Assembly: GCF_018617875.1 (NCBI RefSeq)
Contig: NZ_JACSKZ010000001.1
Location: 248,001-312,000 of the forward strand
Direction: 5' to 3'
Length of the DNA: 64,000 nt
DNA from: Exiguobacterium algae
Lineage (GTDB): Bacteria; Bacillota; Bacilli; Exiguobacteriales; Exiguobacteriaceae
The notes under the pieces are model-generated. The model did no database searches, was not told where the DNA came from, and saw nothing but the letters and a program-made list of their open reading frames with translations. Both the position numbers and the translations under genes were made by a program. This document shows positions 25,965-33,609 of the stretch, one piece after another; within the stretch, counting starts at the first letter, position 1; every line of letters begins with the position of its first letter.

Positions 25965-26657
25965 TTACGATTTAAAAGAAATATCATCAAACAATCTTTT
26001 ATTTTCCTCTAGGGTGAATATATCTAGTTCATATTCCTCAGAGGAACTTCCCCACCTAAAGACAAGGTCTCCTTTAGGACACGAAACAAGTGAAAGTTTA
26101 AAGTAATCAATCTCCCCTTCTTTATCTCCATCAATGTACACCTTTTCTAAAAGTGTTTTAATGAATCTTTCCGTTTTATAATCCTGCCCTTTACTCCCGA
26201 TAATAGTATATTTTTGTGGATTGCTACTGATTATCTGAATCACCTTATAAATGTCTGCTACATTGAATTCTGCAATACTTGCATAACATAACCTTTCATC
26301 CACTATATATTCAACTTCTGGTCCTAGAGTAAGATTATCGAGGTTGTACTCCCTTTTTAATTTTCCCCATAATTTTTGGTACTTAAAAATTTTTGAATTT
26401 AGATTGTCTGTTTCAACCACTCCAAACAAATAGAACCTGTGTTCATTGAAAACCGCTTTATCTACGGTTGACCCCGTTACCAATCTGCTACATAAACTTA
26501 GAAATAACTCTCTATCATCGGTAGAAAGTATCATTGTACCTATAATACTGAATACACTTAAATTAGGTATGTATCCGATATTTTTATTAGCTTCATCTTT
26601 GGAAAACCATTCGAAACACGAGAAAGCATCGTTTGTGAATTCCGTCCAATATTTCAT
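25965..26657 (-). CDS. Immunity protein of cassette 2 (230 residues)
   Basis: The largest immunity candidate in the island. Visible features are WTEFTNDAFSCFEWFSKDEA near the start, a FSIIGTMILSTDDRELFLSL segment and EYELDIFTLEENKRLFDDI at the end; no membrane segment. GGAGGAAG precedes the ATG. It follows the cassette 2 toxin by 18 bases. I do not recognise the family, so immunity is inferred from place and pattern of the island. Confidence 0.55.
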   Translation of the reverse strand: MKYWTEFTNDAFSCFEWFSKDEANKNIGYIPNLSVFSIIGTMILSTDDRELFLSLCSRLVTGSTVDKAVFNEHRFYLFGVVETDNLNSKIFKYQKLWGKLKREYNLDNLTLGPEVEYIVDERLCYASIAEFNVADIYKVIQIISSNPQKYTIIGSKGQDYKTERFIKTLLEKVYIDGDKEGEIDYFKLSLVSCPKGDLVFRWGSSSEEYELDIFTLEENKRLFDDISFKS

Positions 26658-26675
26658 ATTACTTCCTCCGTTTCT

Positions 26676-27152
26676 TTAGTAATCATAATGCTCACCGGCA
26701 ACATCATTAAAGTGAGGTCCCCTATTTTGTCTCGGATCATCTGGGAACTTATGTCCGCCGGAGTGATCTCTAATAATTTTCCCGTCTCCAAAGTCATAAT
26801 CTTTACCTGGAATTCTATTTCCACGTCTATCAACTGCAGGGGACACTTTTTTCGGCTGTTGTGAAACAGGTATACCACTATTTCTCTTCGCCTCTCTAAA
26901 TGCTCCATTGCGACCTGCTCCTGCTGGTGTTAGATTAGGCGGGCGATTACTCGTACCCTTACCAGCAAAAAATTGAAGGTCGAGTTTTAATGGGTATTCT
27001 TTCTTTTCGGCAACCTCATTCGACTGGAGCCGCGTCTCTGTTTTCGCGTTCCGCTGACTGGCGATGGCGCTATCGGAAGTTTTCGCAGTGCTCTTTCTCT
27101 TGAAGCGTTGCTGGGCCTTGGCTTTCACGGTACGGGCAAACTTCTTCGTATT
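26676..27152 (-). pseudogene. Orphan rhs C-terminal tip, DHSGGH/PHFN toxin (cassette 2, no start)
   Basis: Open from NTKKFARTVKAKAQQ to 26676; just upstream a TGA replaces the CGA (Arg) seen in other copies. Linker type 2 (LDLQFFAGKG) leads to a toxin with GAFREAKRNSGIPVSQQP, IIRDHSGGHKFP and GPHFNDVAGEHYDY. It is clearly related to the cassette 6 toxin (AKRxxGIP, DHSxGH, GPHFN) but is paired with a different immunity gene. A metal-dependent nuclease is the likely activity. Confidence 0.6.
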
Positions 27153-27417
27153 TCAGATCAAGCCCTTCTAAAAAAAGCGCTCACTCGTCGCCTCTCTAGT
27201 TTAACAATGGCGCCATCGATTGGTACACAAATTTTCCTGTAATACGAATTAGGATGAGAAAACGGCCTCTGTCCTGATTGATTCAAGACACAAGCCGTTT
27301 AGCTCGTTTTCATTCTCTTTCGGTTCCTGCATAGAGAAGGAGGTACATTTAATTAAACTATCCGAAAAATAGGGACCAGTTTAATGTGGTGTGGTAACTT
27401 CATTCAACACAATGATG
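27153..27417. repeat. Intercassette repeat, copy E, interrupted by the IS element
   Basis: The hairpin ACGGCCTCTGTCCTG...CAAGACACAAGCCGT is at 27261-27300. The right part, GTGGTAACTTCATTCAACACAATGATG, matches copy B and stops abruptly at the IS end. After the IS the sequence resumes with TCGAGGCTAA, which aligns with TCGCTAAGG in copy B. Confidence 0.65.
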
Positions 27418-27471
27418 TGAACTGCACCCCAATTGTTAGACACATCTAACAATCGGAGGTGCAGTTTTTTC

Positions 27472-27987
27472 ATGACTAAATTTACTACTCATCAAAAGTT
27501 AAACGCCGTCACGGCCTATCAAGAAGGGTCAGATAGTATGAACGGCATCGCGAAATCTCTAGGGGCAGACCCGACCTTGGTGCGCAACTGGGTCAAGCAG
27601 TTCGACCATCATGGGTCGATGGCCTTTTCCAAACCCTATACATCTTACCCCGCACAGTTTAAACTGGACGTACTTCAATACATGAAAGAGAATGGCGTGT
27701 CGGTAAACGAAGCGGCCGCGATCTTCAATATCCCCTCTCCCTCCTCAGTCCGGAAATGGGAGAGGCAACTGAGGACCGGAGGGCCGTGCGCGCTCATTCC
27801 TAAGAAGAAAGGGCGGCCACCGATGAAAGATAAGAAGACAGGCAATAAACAGCGTCGAGTCCCGGCAGAAGGGTCTTCAGAAGCGCTCCAGGCGGAAATC
27901 GACCGTCTGCGAATGGAGAATGAGTATCTAAAAAAGTTGAACGCCTTAGTTCGATCCAAGGGAACGTCACCAAAGAAGACAAAGTGA
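27472..27987 (+). CDS. IS3-family transposase OrfA (helix-turn-helix)
   Basis: A 171-residue DNA-binding protein with two helix-turn-helix segments (SMNGIAKSLGADPTLVRNWV and VNEAAAIFNIPSPSSVRKW) and a leucine-rich coil (EIDRLRMENEYLKKLNAL). GGAGGTG precedes the ATG. An A6G tract at 27930-27936, read in frame as CTA AAA AAG, is the classic -1 frameshift site that would make the OrfAB fusion. In the -1 frame translation continues into orfB without a stop. Confidence 0.85.
   Translation: MTKFTTHQKLNAVTAYQEGSDSMNGIAKSLGADPTLVRNWVKQFDHHGSMAFSKPYTSYPAQFKLDVLQYMKENGVSVNEAAAIFNIPSPSSVRKWERQLRTGGPCALIPKKKGRPPMKDKKTGNKQRRVPAEGSSEALQAEIDRLRMENEYLKKLNALVRSKGTSPKKTK
27930..27936 (+). promoter_or_regulatory. 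Programmed -1 frameshift site (A AAA AAG)
   Basis: The heptamer is in the correct register of orfA. The -1 frame reads VERLSSIQGNVTKEDK on into OrfB. Confidence 0.6.
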
Positions 27988-28730
27988 AGGTCATCTATGA
28001 ATTAAGGCAAAAATATCCGGTGAAGGCGCTCGTTGAATACGCGGGAATCAAACGTAGTACCTATTACGTGCTGGTGAAAAAAATCGGGAGACCGGACCCG
28101 GACACGGGTCTGAAGGCAGAAATCCAAGCGATTTATGATGAACATGAGGGTCGATACGGTTATCGCCGCATTCGTGACGAACTCCAGAATCGGGGGCAGA
28201 AAGTGAACCACAAGAGGGTTCAACGCCTCGTGAAAGTACTGTGGTTGAAATGTCTCGTGCGCCTGAAGAAACGTCAAATCGGGGAGAAGCTCTACCTATC
28301 CCCTGTCCTAGACCTGTTCAACGGAGAAATCAATACCTACACCATCGGCTCAAGACCGACGTACTCACTGGTCTCAGAGATGTTGGAGAACGCTTTGTTC
28401 AAATTGCCTGAGGAGCATCAGCTCCTGATCCATTCAAATCAGGGATGGCATTACCAAATGAAGCAGTTCCGACATACCCTTAAAGAGAAAGGTGTCGTGC
28501 AGAGTATATCTCGCAAGGGGAACTGTTATGACAACGCAGTGATGGAGAATTTCTTCGGAATCATGAAATCCGAATTCCTTTATCTTAAGCGTTTTGAGAG
28601 TATCGATCACTTCAAAATCGAGCTCGGTAACTACATAGACTATTACAACACACGACGAATCAAGGCAAAATTAAAACTGATTCCGGTGCAATACCGGACC
28701 CAGTTCGTTCACACTGCCAAGATGAAATAA
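27984..28730 (+). pseudogene. IS3-family transposase OrfB, catalytically dead
   Basis: A 248-residue DDE integrase remnant; complete relatives have about 280 or more. The HTH_21 part (HEGRYGYRRIRDEL) is present. The core then jumps from CLVRLKKRQ to GEKLYLSPVLDL, lacking the segment that normally holds KWVTDVTEF with the first catalytic Asp. The second catalytic position is IHSNQGWHYQ, where family members have HSDQG, so that Asp is Asn. The final Glu (NAVMENFFGIMKSE) remains. The frame is open, but the protein cannot have a DDE site. Confidence 0.8.
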
Positions 28731-28825
28731 CCGCGTCTAACTTTTAGGGGTCACTTCATCGAGGCTAATTATAAAATTGGCAAATTCCTTATATAAATAT
28801 CTTTTTAGAGGTGATTGTTGGAACG

Positions 28826-29338
28826 CTATTCTTGAATTTTTTTTAATTCATGTAATATCCATTGTTTGTGTTCTAAGGCACACTTTTCATAGTATCCCTT
28901 TGAGTAATATTCTTCTGGTTTAATTTCATTCCCCATACCCTGAACCAAGTGGGGGCTATATTCTGGGTAATCAAACTTTTCCCAAAACTCTGTAAAATAC
29001 AACATGCCGTATAATGGACTCTGAGGGGTATTTTTCAATTTTTCGCTCAAAATAATAACAATCCACTTTTTTAATTCTACCTCTCTATCTATATTCTCAC
29101 TATTAGAAAGTTTTGCTACTAGCCTATAAATCAAATCACCCTCACTACTGTATGAGAAAGCTATTTCATTGACTAGTTCTGAACATTCTTGTTGTTTATT
29201 TACTTCACCTATAGCGTATTGAATGATTTCCTCCCATTCTAAAAGGCGGTTGAACTTTCCAGGACCTTCAATACCGATTAATATACTGGTCCATGTAATC
29301 GGAATACTATTGTCATTAAATAATTGTAAGTAATTCAC
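28826..29338 (-). CDS. Immunity protein of cassette 1, DUF2247-like
   Basis: A 170-residue protein: IPITWTSILIGIEG at the N-terminus, LIYRLVAKLSNS in the middle, then MLYFTEFWEKFDYPEYSPHLVQG and QWILHELKKIQE. The pattern fits DUF2247 as I remember it, a family found beside Bacillus toxins. The GTG start overlaps the toxin stop as GTGA, so translation was coupled to the toxin. The IS sits about 70 bases beyond its stop. Confidence 0.55.
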   Translation of the reverse strand: MNYLQLFNDNSIPITWTSILIGIEGPGKFNRLLEWEEIIQYAIGEVNKQQECSELVNEIAFSYSSEGDLIYRLVAKLSNSENIDREVELKKWIVIILSEKLKNTPQSPLYGMLYFTEFWEKFDYPEYSPHLVQGMGNEIKPEEYYSKGYYEKCALEHKQWILHELKKIQE

Positions 29339-29975
29339 GGTTTAATTGGCACCCCATTAATACTTCCATTTTGAATAAACATTCTTTGAGTTACACTCCC
29401 TTTATCAATTATCCATTCAAATCGACCTGATACACCGTTATATGACCCTCCAAGTTGATATAAGTCTGCGCCATCATCTAGTTTAAATATCGATGAGTAT
29501 CCAGCATAATTATCAATTATATTAGGAAAACCATGCGCTTACGCTTTATTTGGAAATTATTTTACAATCTCCCCTTTTTTATTATTGGTTTTACATTATC
29601 ATTCTTTAGAGCACTTCCGATTCTTGGAGTATCAATGATATCATTTTTACCCGCACCCTTAGCACCCAACTCCGACGTCGCCGCTGTCTCATCCGCACCT
29701 TGTGTCGTCGATTCGGTCTTCCGCTCATTCTTCACATATCGCGCCTCTGTTTTCGCGTTCCGCTGACTGACGCTCGAACTACCGGGAGTCTTCGCAGTGC
29801 TCTTTCTCGTGAAGCGTTGCTGGACCTTGGTTTTCACGGTACCGGCTATCTTCTTCGTGGTCCGGTACGATTTCACCCCTACCGTCTTCGTCACATGCAG
29901 GGCCCGGCCCGCTACCCGTTTTGCATTCGTCGTGACCTTCCCGACCGCCTTGTAAGACTTACTCGCAAGCTTGTA
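29335..29975 (-). pseudogene. Orphan rhs C-terminal tip, degraded toxin (cassette 1)
   Basis: The pre-toxin begins around SKSYKAVGKVTTNAKR and runs through linker type 1 (GADETAATSELGAKGAG) to KKGRL and a stop at 29562. The real toxin end lies in another frame: FPNKA, a TAA, AHGFPNIIDNYAGYSS, LYQLGGSYNGVSGRFEWIID and FIQNGSINGVPIKP, stopping at 29335 in overlap with the immunity start. I know this FEWII-x-G-x-VT pattern from Bacillus toxin tips but not its activity. A frameshift plus a stop inactivate it. Confidence 0.6.
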
Positions 29976-30165
29976 GGTCGTCGCCTCTCTACTTTAGCAA
30001 TGATTCTACGTCTCGGTACATAACCTTCTGTAGAAAAGATATTAGGAACAAAAAACGGCCTGTGTCCTGTCGAAATCAGGACGCAAGCCGTATAGGTCGG
30101 GTACATTTTCTTCCTGTCGCCGCATAAAGAACGAGGTACTTTCATTAGACTGTCCGTTCAAGGTT
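29976..30165. repeat. Intercassette repeat, copy F, with terminator-like hairpin
   Basis: The hairpin ACGGCCTGTGTCCTG...CAGGACGCAAGCCGT is at 30054-30092, with six T after it on the minus strand. GAACGAGGTACTTTCATTAGACTGTCC follows on the plus strand, then half of an AACCTTGA stem (TTCAAGGTTTT). From here to 30262 I see nothing coding. Confidence 0.6.
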
Positions 30166-30262
30166 TTATTTAAAAAATGTAGTTTTACGTACTTTCTCTA
30201 CTTCATCTTGTGTTTTATTATCTATAATCCATCATGGGCAAGATGTTTCTAGTGGAATAACT

Positions 30263-30556
30263 TTAATTATCTCCTATAACTTTTAATATTATTCCTTTAC
30301 CAATAATCCAACCACCCTCGTTTAAAGTGAAACTATACCCGGTGAAAAAATGTTCTTTAAATATTTCTCCGTATGGTAATTCAATTTTAACTTGATGTTC
30401 ACTCCCCCTACACAATATCTCTAAATCAGACAATACTCTACACATTATTAACTCTCCATCAACACTTATCGAAGGCATATACCCTGAAAATGCATCTTGG
30501 GACCTACCACCTTCTTCTTCAGTATAAAAGTATATTTGCGCTAATACGGTTAACAA
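30263..30556 (-). CDS. Immunity protein of the main rhs gene (EF-Tu domain III-like pattern)
   Basis: A 97-residue protein. TTG at 30556 is taken as start because AAGGAGG lies five bases upstream; a longer frame to 30592 overlaps the toxin end. Its first half, QIYFYTEEEGGRSQDAFSGY followed by MPSI, strongly recalls the EF-Tu C-terminal barrel ([21 protein letters not shown] in many species). It probably folds as a small beta barrel and shields the host from the adjacent toxin; that role is by position. Confidence 0.55.
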   Translation of the reverse strand: MLTVLAQIYFYTEEEGGRSQDAFSGYMPSISVDGELIMCRVLSDLEILCRGSEHQVKIELPYGEIFKEHFFTGYSFTLNEGGWIIGKGIILKVIGDN

Positions 30557-30569
30557 ATTATCCTCCTTT

Positions 30570-31349
30570 TTAAAATTCATGTTTAATTTCAATTATTGAT
30601 TTATTAAAGATGTCATATTTATCAGGTGTGACAGTCACATTTCCACTCTTTAAAATATGTTTATCAACAGGTGTATGATCTAACTTATCAAACACTGATT
30701 TTGGTACTCTTGCTCTAATAATAGCTGCTGAATCTGGGAAAAAGTCGCTTAGCTTTAATATTTCATCGAAAGCTAACCCAAATTGTTTAGCTTCATAACT
30801 TCTCGGTCCAGGTCTAAATGCTTTATTTTTCATTATGTCATCATATTCTGCTGGACTAACTGCTCTGTACAAATCTACTACTTCCTCACCTTTAACCGTA
30901 CCCTTAGGAGTCGACGGAATGTCGGGTTTGACTTCCTCAGCGTTCTTGATCCCCCGGGGCTTCGCCTGTGCACCTCGTTTGCCCGTACCCACTGACTTGG
31001 ACGGGCTGGAGGGCGGAGGTGAGAATTTTTGCGCGGCCCCCTTGCCGGACGCCCCTGATTTCTTCGATTGCTGGATCGAGGGTTTACCGAGAGCTGGTTT
31101 CTTTTTGCCCACCGCCGCTGTGACCTTTTTCGCCGATGAGTTCAGCGCGACATGGGCGGTTCCGTTCGCCGTCCCATGGATTGCGGAACTAGTCGCGGCA
31201 TGAGCTGCCGTGCTGGTCGCGGCATGAGCTGCTGTGCTGGCTGCGGCATGGCCTCCAACTTTTAATGCGGTCACTCCACCTTTGAATGCCACACCTAATC
31301 CTGGAATCGGGACGACATACGAGATGAGCGAAGCTGCGGCGATGCCTTT
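30570..31349 (-). pseudogene. C-terminal toxin tip of the rhs gene (ADP-ribosyltransferase-like), behind an in-frame stop
   Basis: In the same frame as the rhs core but after the TAA at 31350-31352. It reads KGIAAASLISYVVPIPGLG, an Ala/His-rich repeat stretch, linker type 3 (KPRGIKNAEEVKPDIP, TPKGT) and a toxin of about 105 residues: VDLYRAVSPAEYDDIM, FRPGPRSYEAKQFGLAFDE, AAIIRARVPKSVFDKL and NKSIIEIKHEF. The Y-R-A-V start, following E and K-x-F segments and final phi-x-x-I-x-I strand fit ADP-ribosyltransferase-type toxin folds, a tentative call. Confidence 0.6.
31192..31251. repeat. 24-base tandem repeat (2.5 copies)
   Basis: Units at 31192, 31216 and 31240 share GTCGCGGCATGAGCTG plus YGTGCTG. 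On the minus strand they encode repeats of an A-A-H-A-A-T-S type in the pre-toxin. Confidence 0.7.
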
Positions 31350-32657
31350 TTAATATAAGGTCGCGTCATCATCCATGATGGTGGATATATCGTCGCCTGC
31401 CAGGAAGTTGTAGGAAGCAACCACACCTTTTTTCGTACCTTCCCATATATCACCTATCCAAGTTGATTTATACCCCATAGCGTCAATGTTATTGACTGGG
31501 TCCGCTTCGGCGTACAGATACGCATTGAAGGAAATCGAGTGTCGATCATTCCCCTTATACTCGTCGGCGACGATGAAGCGTCCGATCTTGGCGTTGTAGT
31601 CACGCCAGCCCATGTAGTAGAAATCGTTCGTTGAATCGTATCGTACACCATACCGACCAACATACCGATGTGGATTTTCTACTGCCACCTCTTGACCGAG
31701 AGGAGTCAGACCCTCAAGCGCAATCAAATTCCCCCACTCGTCATAACTGTAGCGGGCAATCACTTCCTGTACGTCATCCGTGATGGCGACAACGTCTCCT
31801 CGTTGGTTAAAGACGTAGTCGTAAAGCTTGTTTTTATACTCGAAGTTAAGGAGATTGCCACTCGCGTCTCGATAGAAGTTCATCGTGTTTTCGACTGGAT
31901 CAAGGCCTACTTTACGTGATACAGAAACGAGATCCCCGTTCGAATCGTAATAGTAGAACTCAAAACGCTCACCTTCAGCGTTCGTCACTTTCTTCGAAGA
32001 ACGTTTATCCTCGCTGTCGTACATATACTCGATCCGTTCGAGCACTGTGCTTTCTTGCTTCGTCGTGATGCTCATCAACAGGTTGAACGAGGAGTATTGA
32101 TACTCTTTCACGACGTCGACTGCTGCCTGTTCCGCGCCACTGGATGTGCTCGCCGGTTTACGAATCGTCTCTTTTGCCAATGAACCGTTTTCTCTAAATT
32201 CATAGCTGATTTGTCGATACGTGTCCGTCTCTTGATCGTACTGAATCGAAGCAGAGATACGGTTTCCTTGTAGGTATTTATTCTCAGAGAGAAGTTTGCC
32301 GGAATGGTCTTCTGATTTTAACAAGTTTCCGTTCAGGTCATACGTATAATGTGTCGTGCCGCTCCCTCGAGTGACAGATTGTAAGAACCCTTCCTTCGTA
32401 TAGGCATACGTTTCAGAGAAAATGACCGTCTCAGTGTCCTTCTTACTCGTCTGAATTTGGGTCATCTTCTCATTCGGACCATAATTCATCTCGTGAGTCA
32501 ATCGCGGTCCTCTGATTTTTTTGATTATCTCAGAAACCGAATAGGAGAACTGGAACTCTTCAGCGCGCGGTGTGATGATTTTCTTCACCAAGTCATTCTC
32601 ATTATAGTAAATCGTCGCCTGGCTGAGCGCAGATTGAATGATTTCTTCAGTATTTTG
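31350..32657 (-). pseudogene. rhs / WapA-like YD-repeat gene, 3' part of the core
   Basis: About 435 residues of an Rhs shell protein that would normally encapsulate and deliver a C-terminal toxin. YD repeats are seen at YTYDLNGNLL, YYYDSNGDLV, YVFNQRGDVV and YSYDEWGNLI, followed by the conserved core end RYVGRYGVRYDS, FYYMGWRDYNAKIGRF and YLYAEADPVNNIDAMGY. The frame is open from a TAA at 32658-32660 with no start codon plus ribosome site, so the N-terminal thousand or more residues are missing. It ends at a TAA (31350-31352) where paralogues have the Gln of RWYQK; the same frame then continues. Confidence 0.85.
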
Positions 32658-32677
32658 TTATCGGTCCCAGGATTTCA

Positions 32678-32705
32678 TTGAAACTCACTTGTTTTCCGCT
32701 ATCAT
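32678..32705 (+). promoter_or_regulatory. Probable promoter of the EamA transporter gene
   Basis: TTGAAA and TATCAT are 16 bases apart, 34 bases before the ATG. The rhs remnant breaks off about 20 bases upstream. Confidence 0.55.
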
Positions 32706-32739
32706 TAGACTGAGAAGTACATATCGAAGGAGTGTCGCC

Positions 32740-33609
32740 ATGTCGTACCTTATTCTGTTCGCCGCCGTCTTCTTCCTGTCGACGAGCGTCTTATTCGTCA
32801 AATGGACGTCAGCCCCGGCTGAGACTGCGGCCTTTTATCGTCTCTTGTTCACCTGTCTCATGCTGCTGCCGTGGGTGGACTTCAAGGCCCTTGCCCGGAC
32901 GCGCCTCATGACGCGTTATGCGCTACTTTTAAGCGGGACGTTGCTCGCGTTTCACTTCTGGCTCTGGTTTTCTTCACTCGACTACACGACGGTCGCGAGC
33001 TCGACGCTGTTCGTCACCTCAAGCCCGATTTTCGTATTGATCGGCAATGCCGTCATCTTTAAAAAACATCCGACAAAAAAAGGACTCACCTATGCGCTCA
33101 TCGCAGTCCTCGGTGGGATGCTCGTCGCTGCAGGTGACGTCCAGATCGGTCGGGATGCCTTGTATGGAGATTTACTCGCCTTGATTGCCGCGCTCCTCAT
33201 AGCCGGCTATTGGCTCGTCGGCCAGCACGTCCGTACCGAGATGAAGACGAACACGTACTCGTTCAGCGTCTATCTCGTCGCGACGGTAGTCCTTTGCTTC
33301 ATGCTCCTCGTCCGGGGCACGACGTTCGTCGATTTCGAGACGGTCAACTGGTGGTACTTCCTCGCCCTCGCTTTCTTCCCGACGATTCTCGGGCACAACC
33401 TGTTCAACTACGCCCTCGCCCGTGTGAGCGCGACGGTAGTCAGCATCACCATCCTCGGTGAGGCACTGTGGGGCATGGTGTTCGGCTACGCCTTCTTCGG
33501 CGAGCGACTCGGTCCGTTTCAATGGGTCGGGGCGATCGTCTTGCTTGGCGGGATCTATCTCTTCCTAAAAGAAGACGCCCGCTCGACCCGAGCGGACGCC
33601 TCTTCATAA
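32740..33609 (+). CDS. EamA/DMT-family transporter
   Basis: A 289-residue inner-membrane protein with ten hydrophobic helices in two EamA halves (the first ends near IFKKHPTKKGL, the second contains the LGHNLFNYALARVSATVVSI conserved stretch and GERLGPFQWVGA). These transporters export or import metabolites such as amino acids; the substrate is unknown. GAAGGAGTG precedes the ATG at 32740; the upstream extension is leader. Its end overlaps the convergent MATE gene by six bases. Confidence 0.82.
   Translation: MSYLILFAAVFFLSTSVLFVKWTSAPAETAAFYRLLFTCLMLLPWVDFKALARTRLMTRYALLLSGTLLAFHFWLWFSSLDYTTVASSTLFVTSSPIFVLIGNAVIFKKHPTKKGLTYALIAVLGGMLVAAGDVQIGRDALYGDLLALIAALLIAGYWLVGQHVRTEMKTNTYSFSVYLVATVVLCFMLLVRGTTFVDFETVNWWYFLALAFFPTILGHNLFNYALARVSATVVSITILGEALWGMVFGYAFFGERLGPFQWVGAIVLLGGIYLFLKEDARSTRADASS

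Larger units (their letters stand above)
27418..28758 (+). mobile_element. IS3-family (IS150-group-like) insertion sequence, inactive
   Basis: About 1.34 kb with imperfect terminal inverted repeats: TGAACTGCACCCC...GTTAGAC at 27418-27441 and the complement of TGAAGTGACCCC...GTTAGAC at 28735-28758. Two overlapping frames, orfA and orfB, lie inside. A short palindrome TTGTTAGA/TCTAACAA follows the left end. No target duplication is visible. The element is shorter than a usual member because orfB has an internal deletion. Confidence 0.85.

Noticed and set aside
27411..28768. Target-site duplication around the IS element
   Set aside because: Flanks AATGATG and TCGAGGC share no direct repeat, so none is annotated.
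18877..30165. CRISPR-like array because of repeated palindromic units
   Set aside because: The repeats are about 200 bases, diverged and spaced by whole genes, with no short regular spacers or cas genes.
30835..31203. 122-residue plus-strand frame inside the rhs tip
   Set aside because: It is antisense to the conserved pre-toxin reading and a similar antisense frame appears wherever this GC-rich segment is copied (21547-21828).
33571..33606. GC-rich hairpin at the end of the EamA gene as a terminator
   Set aside because: The stem lies inside coding sequence and lacks a T run on either strand.
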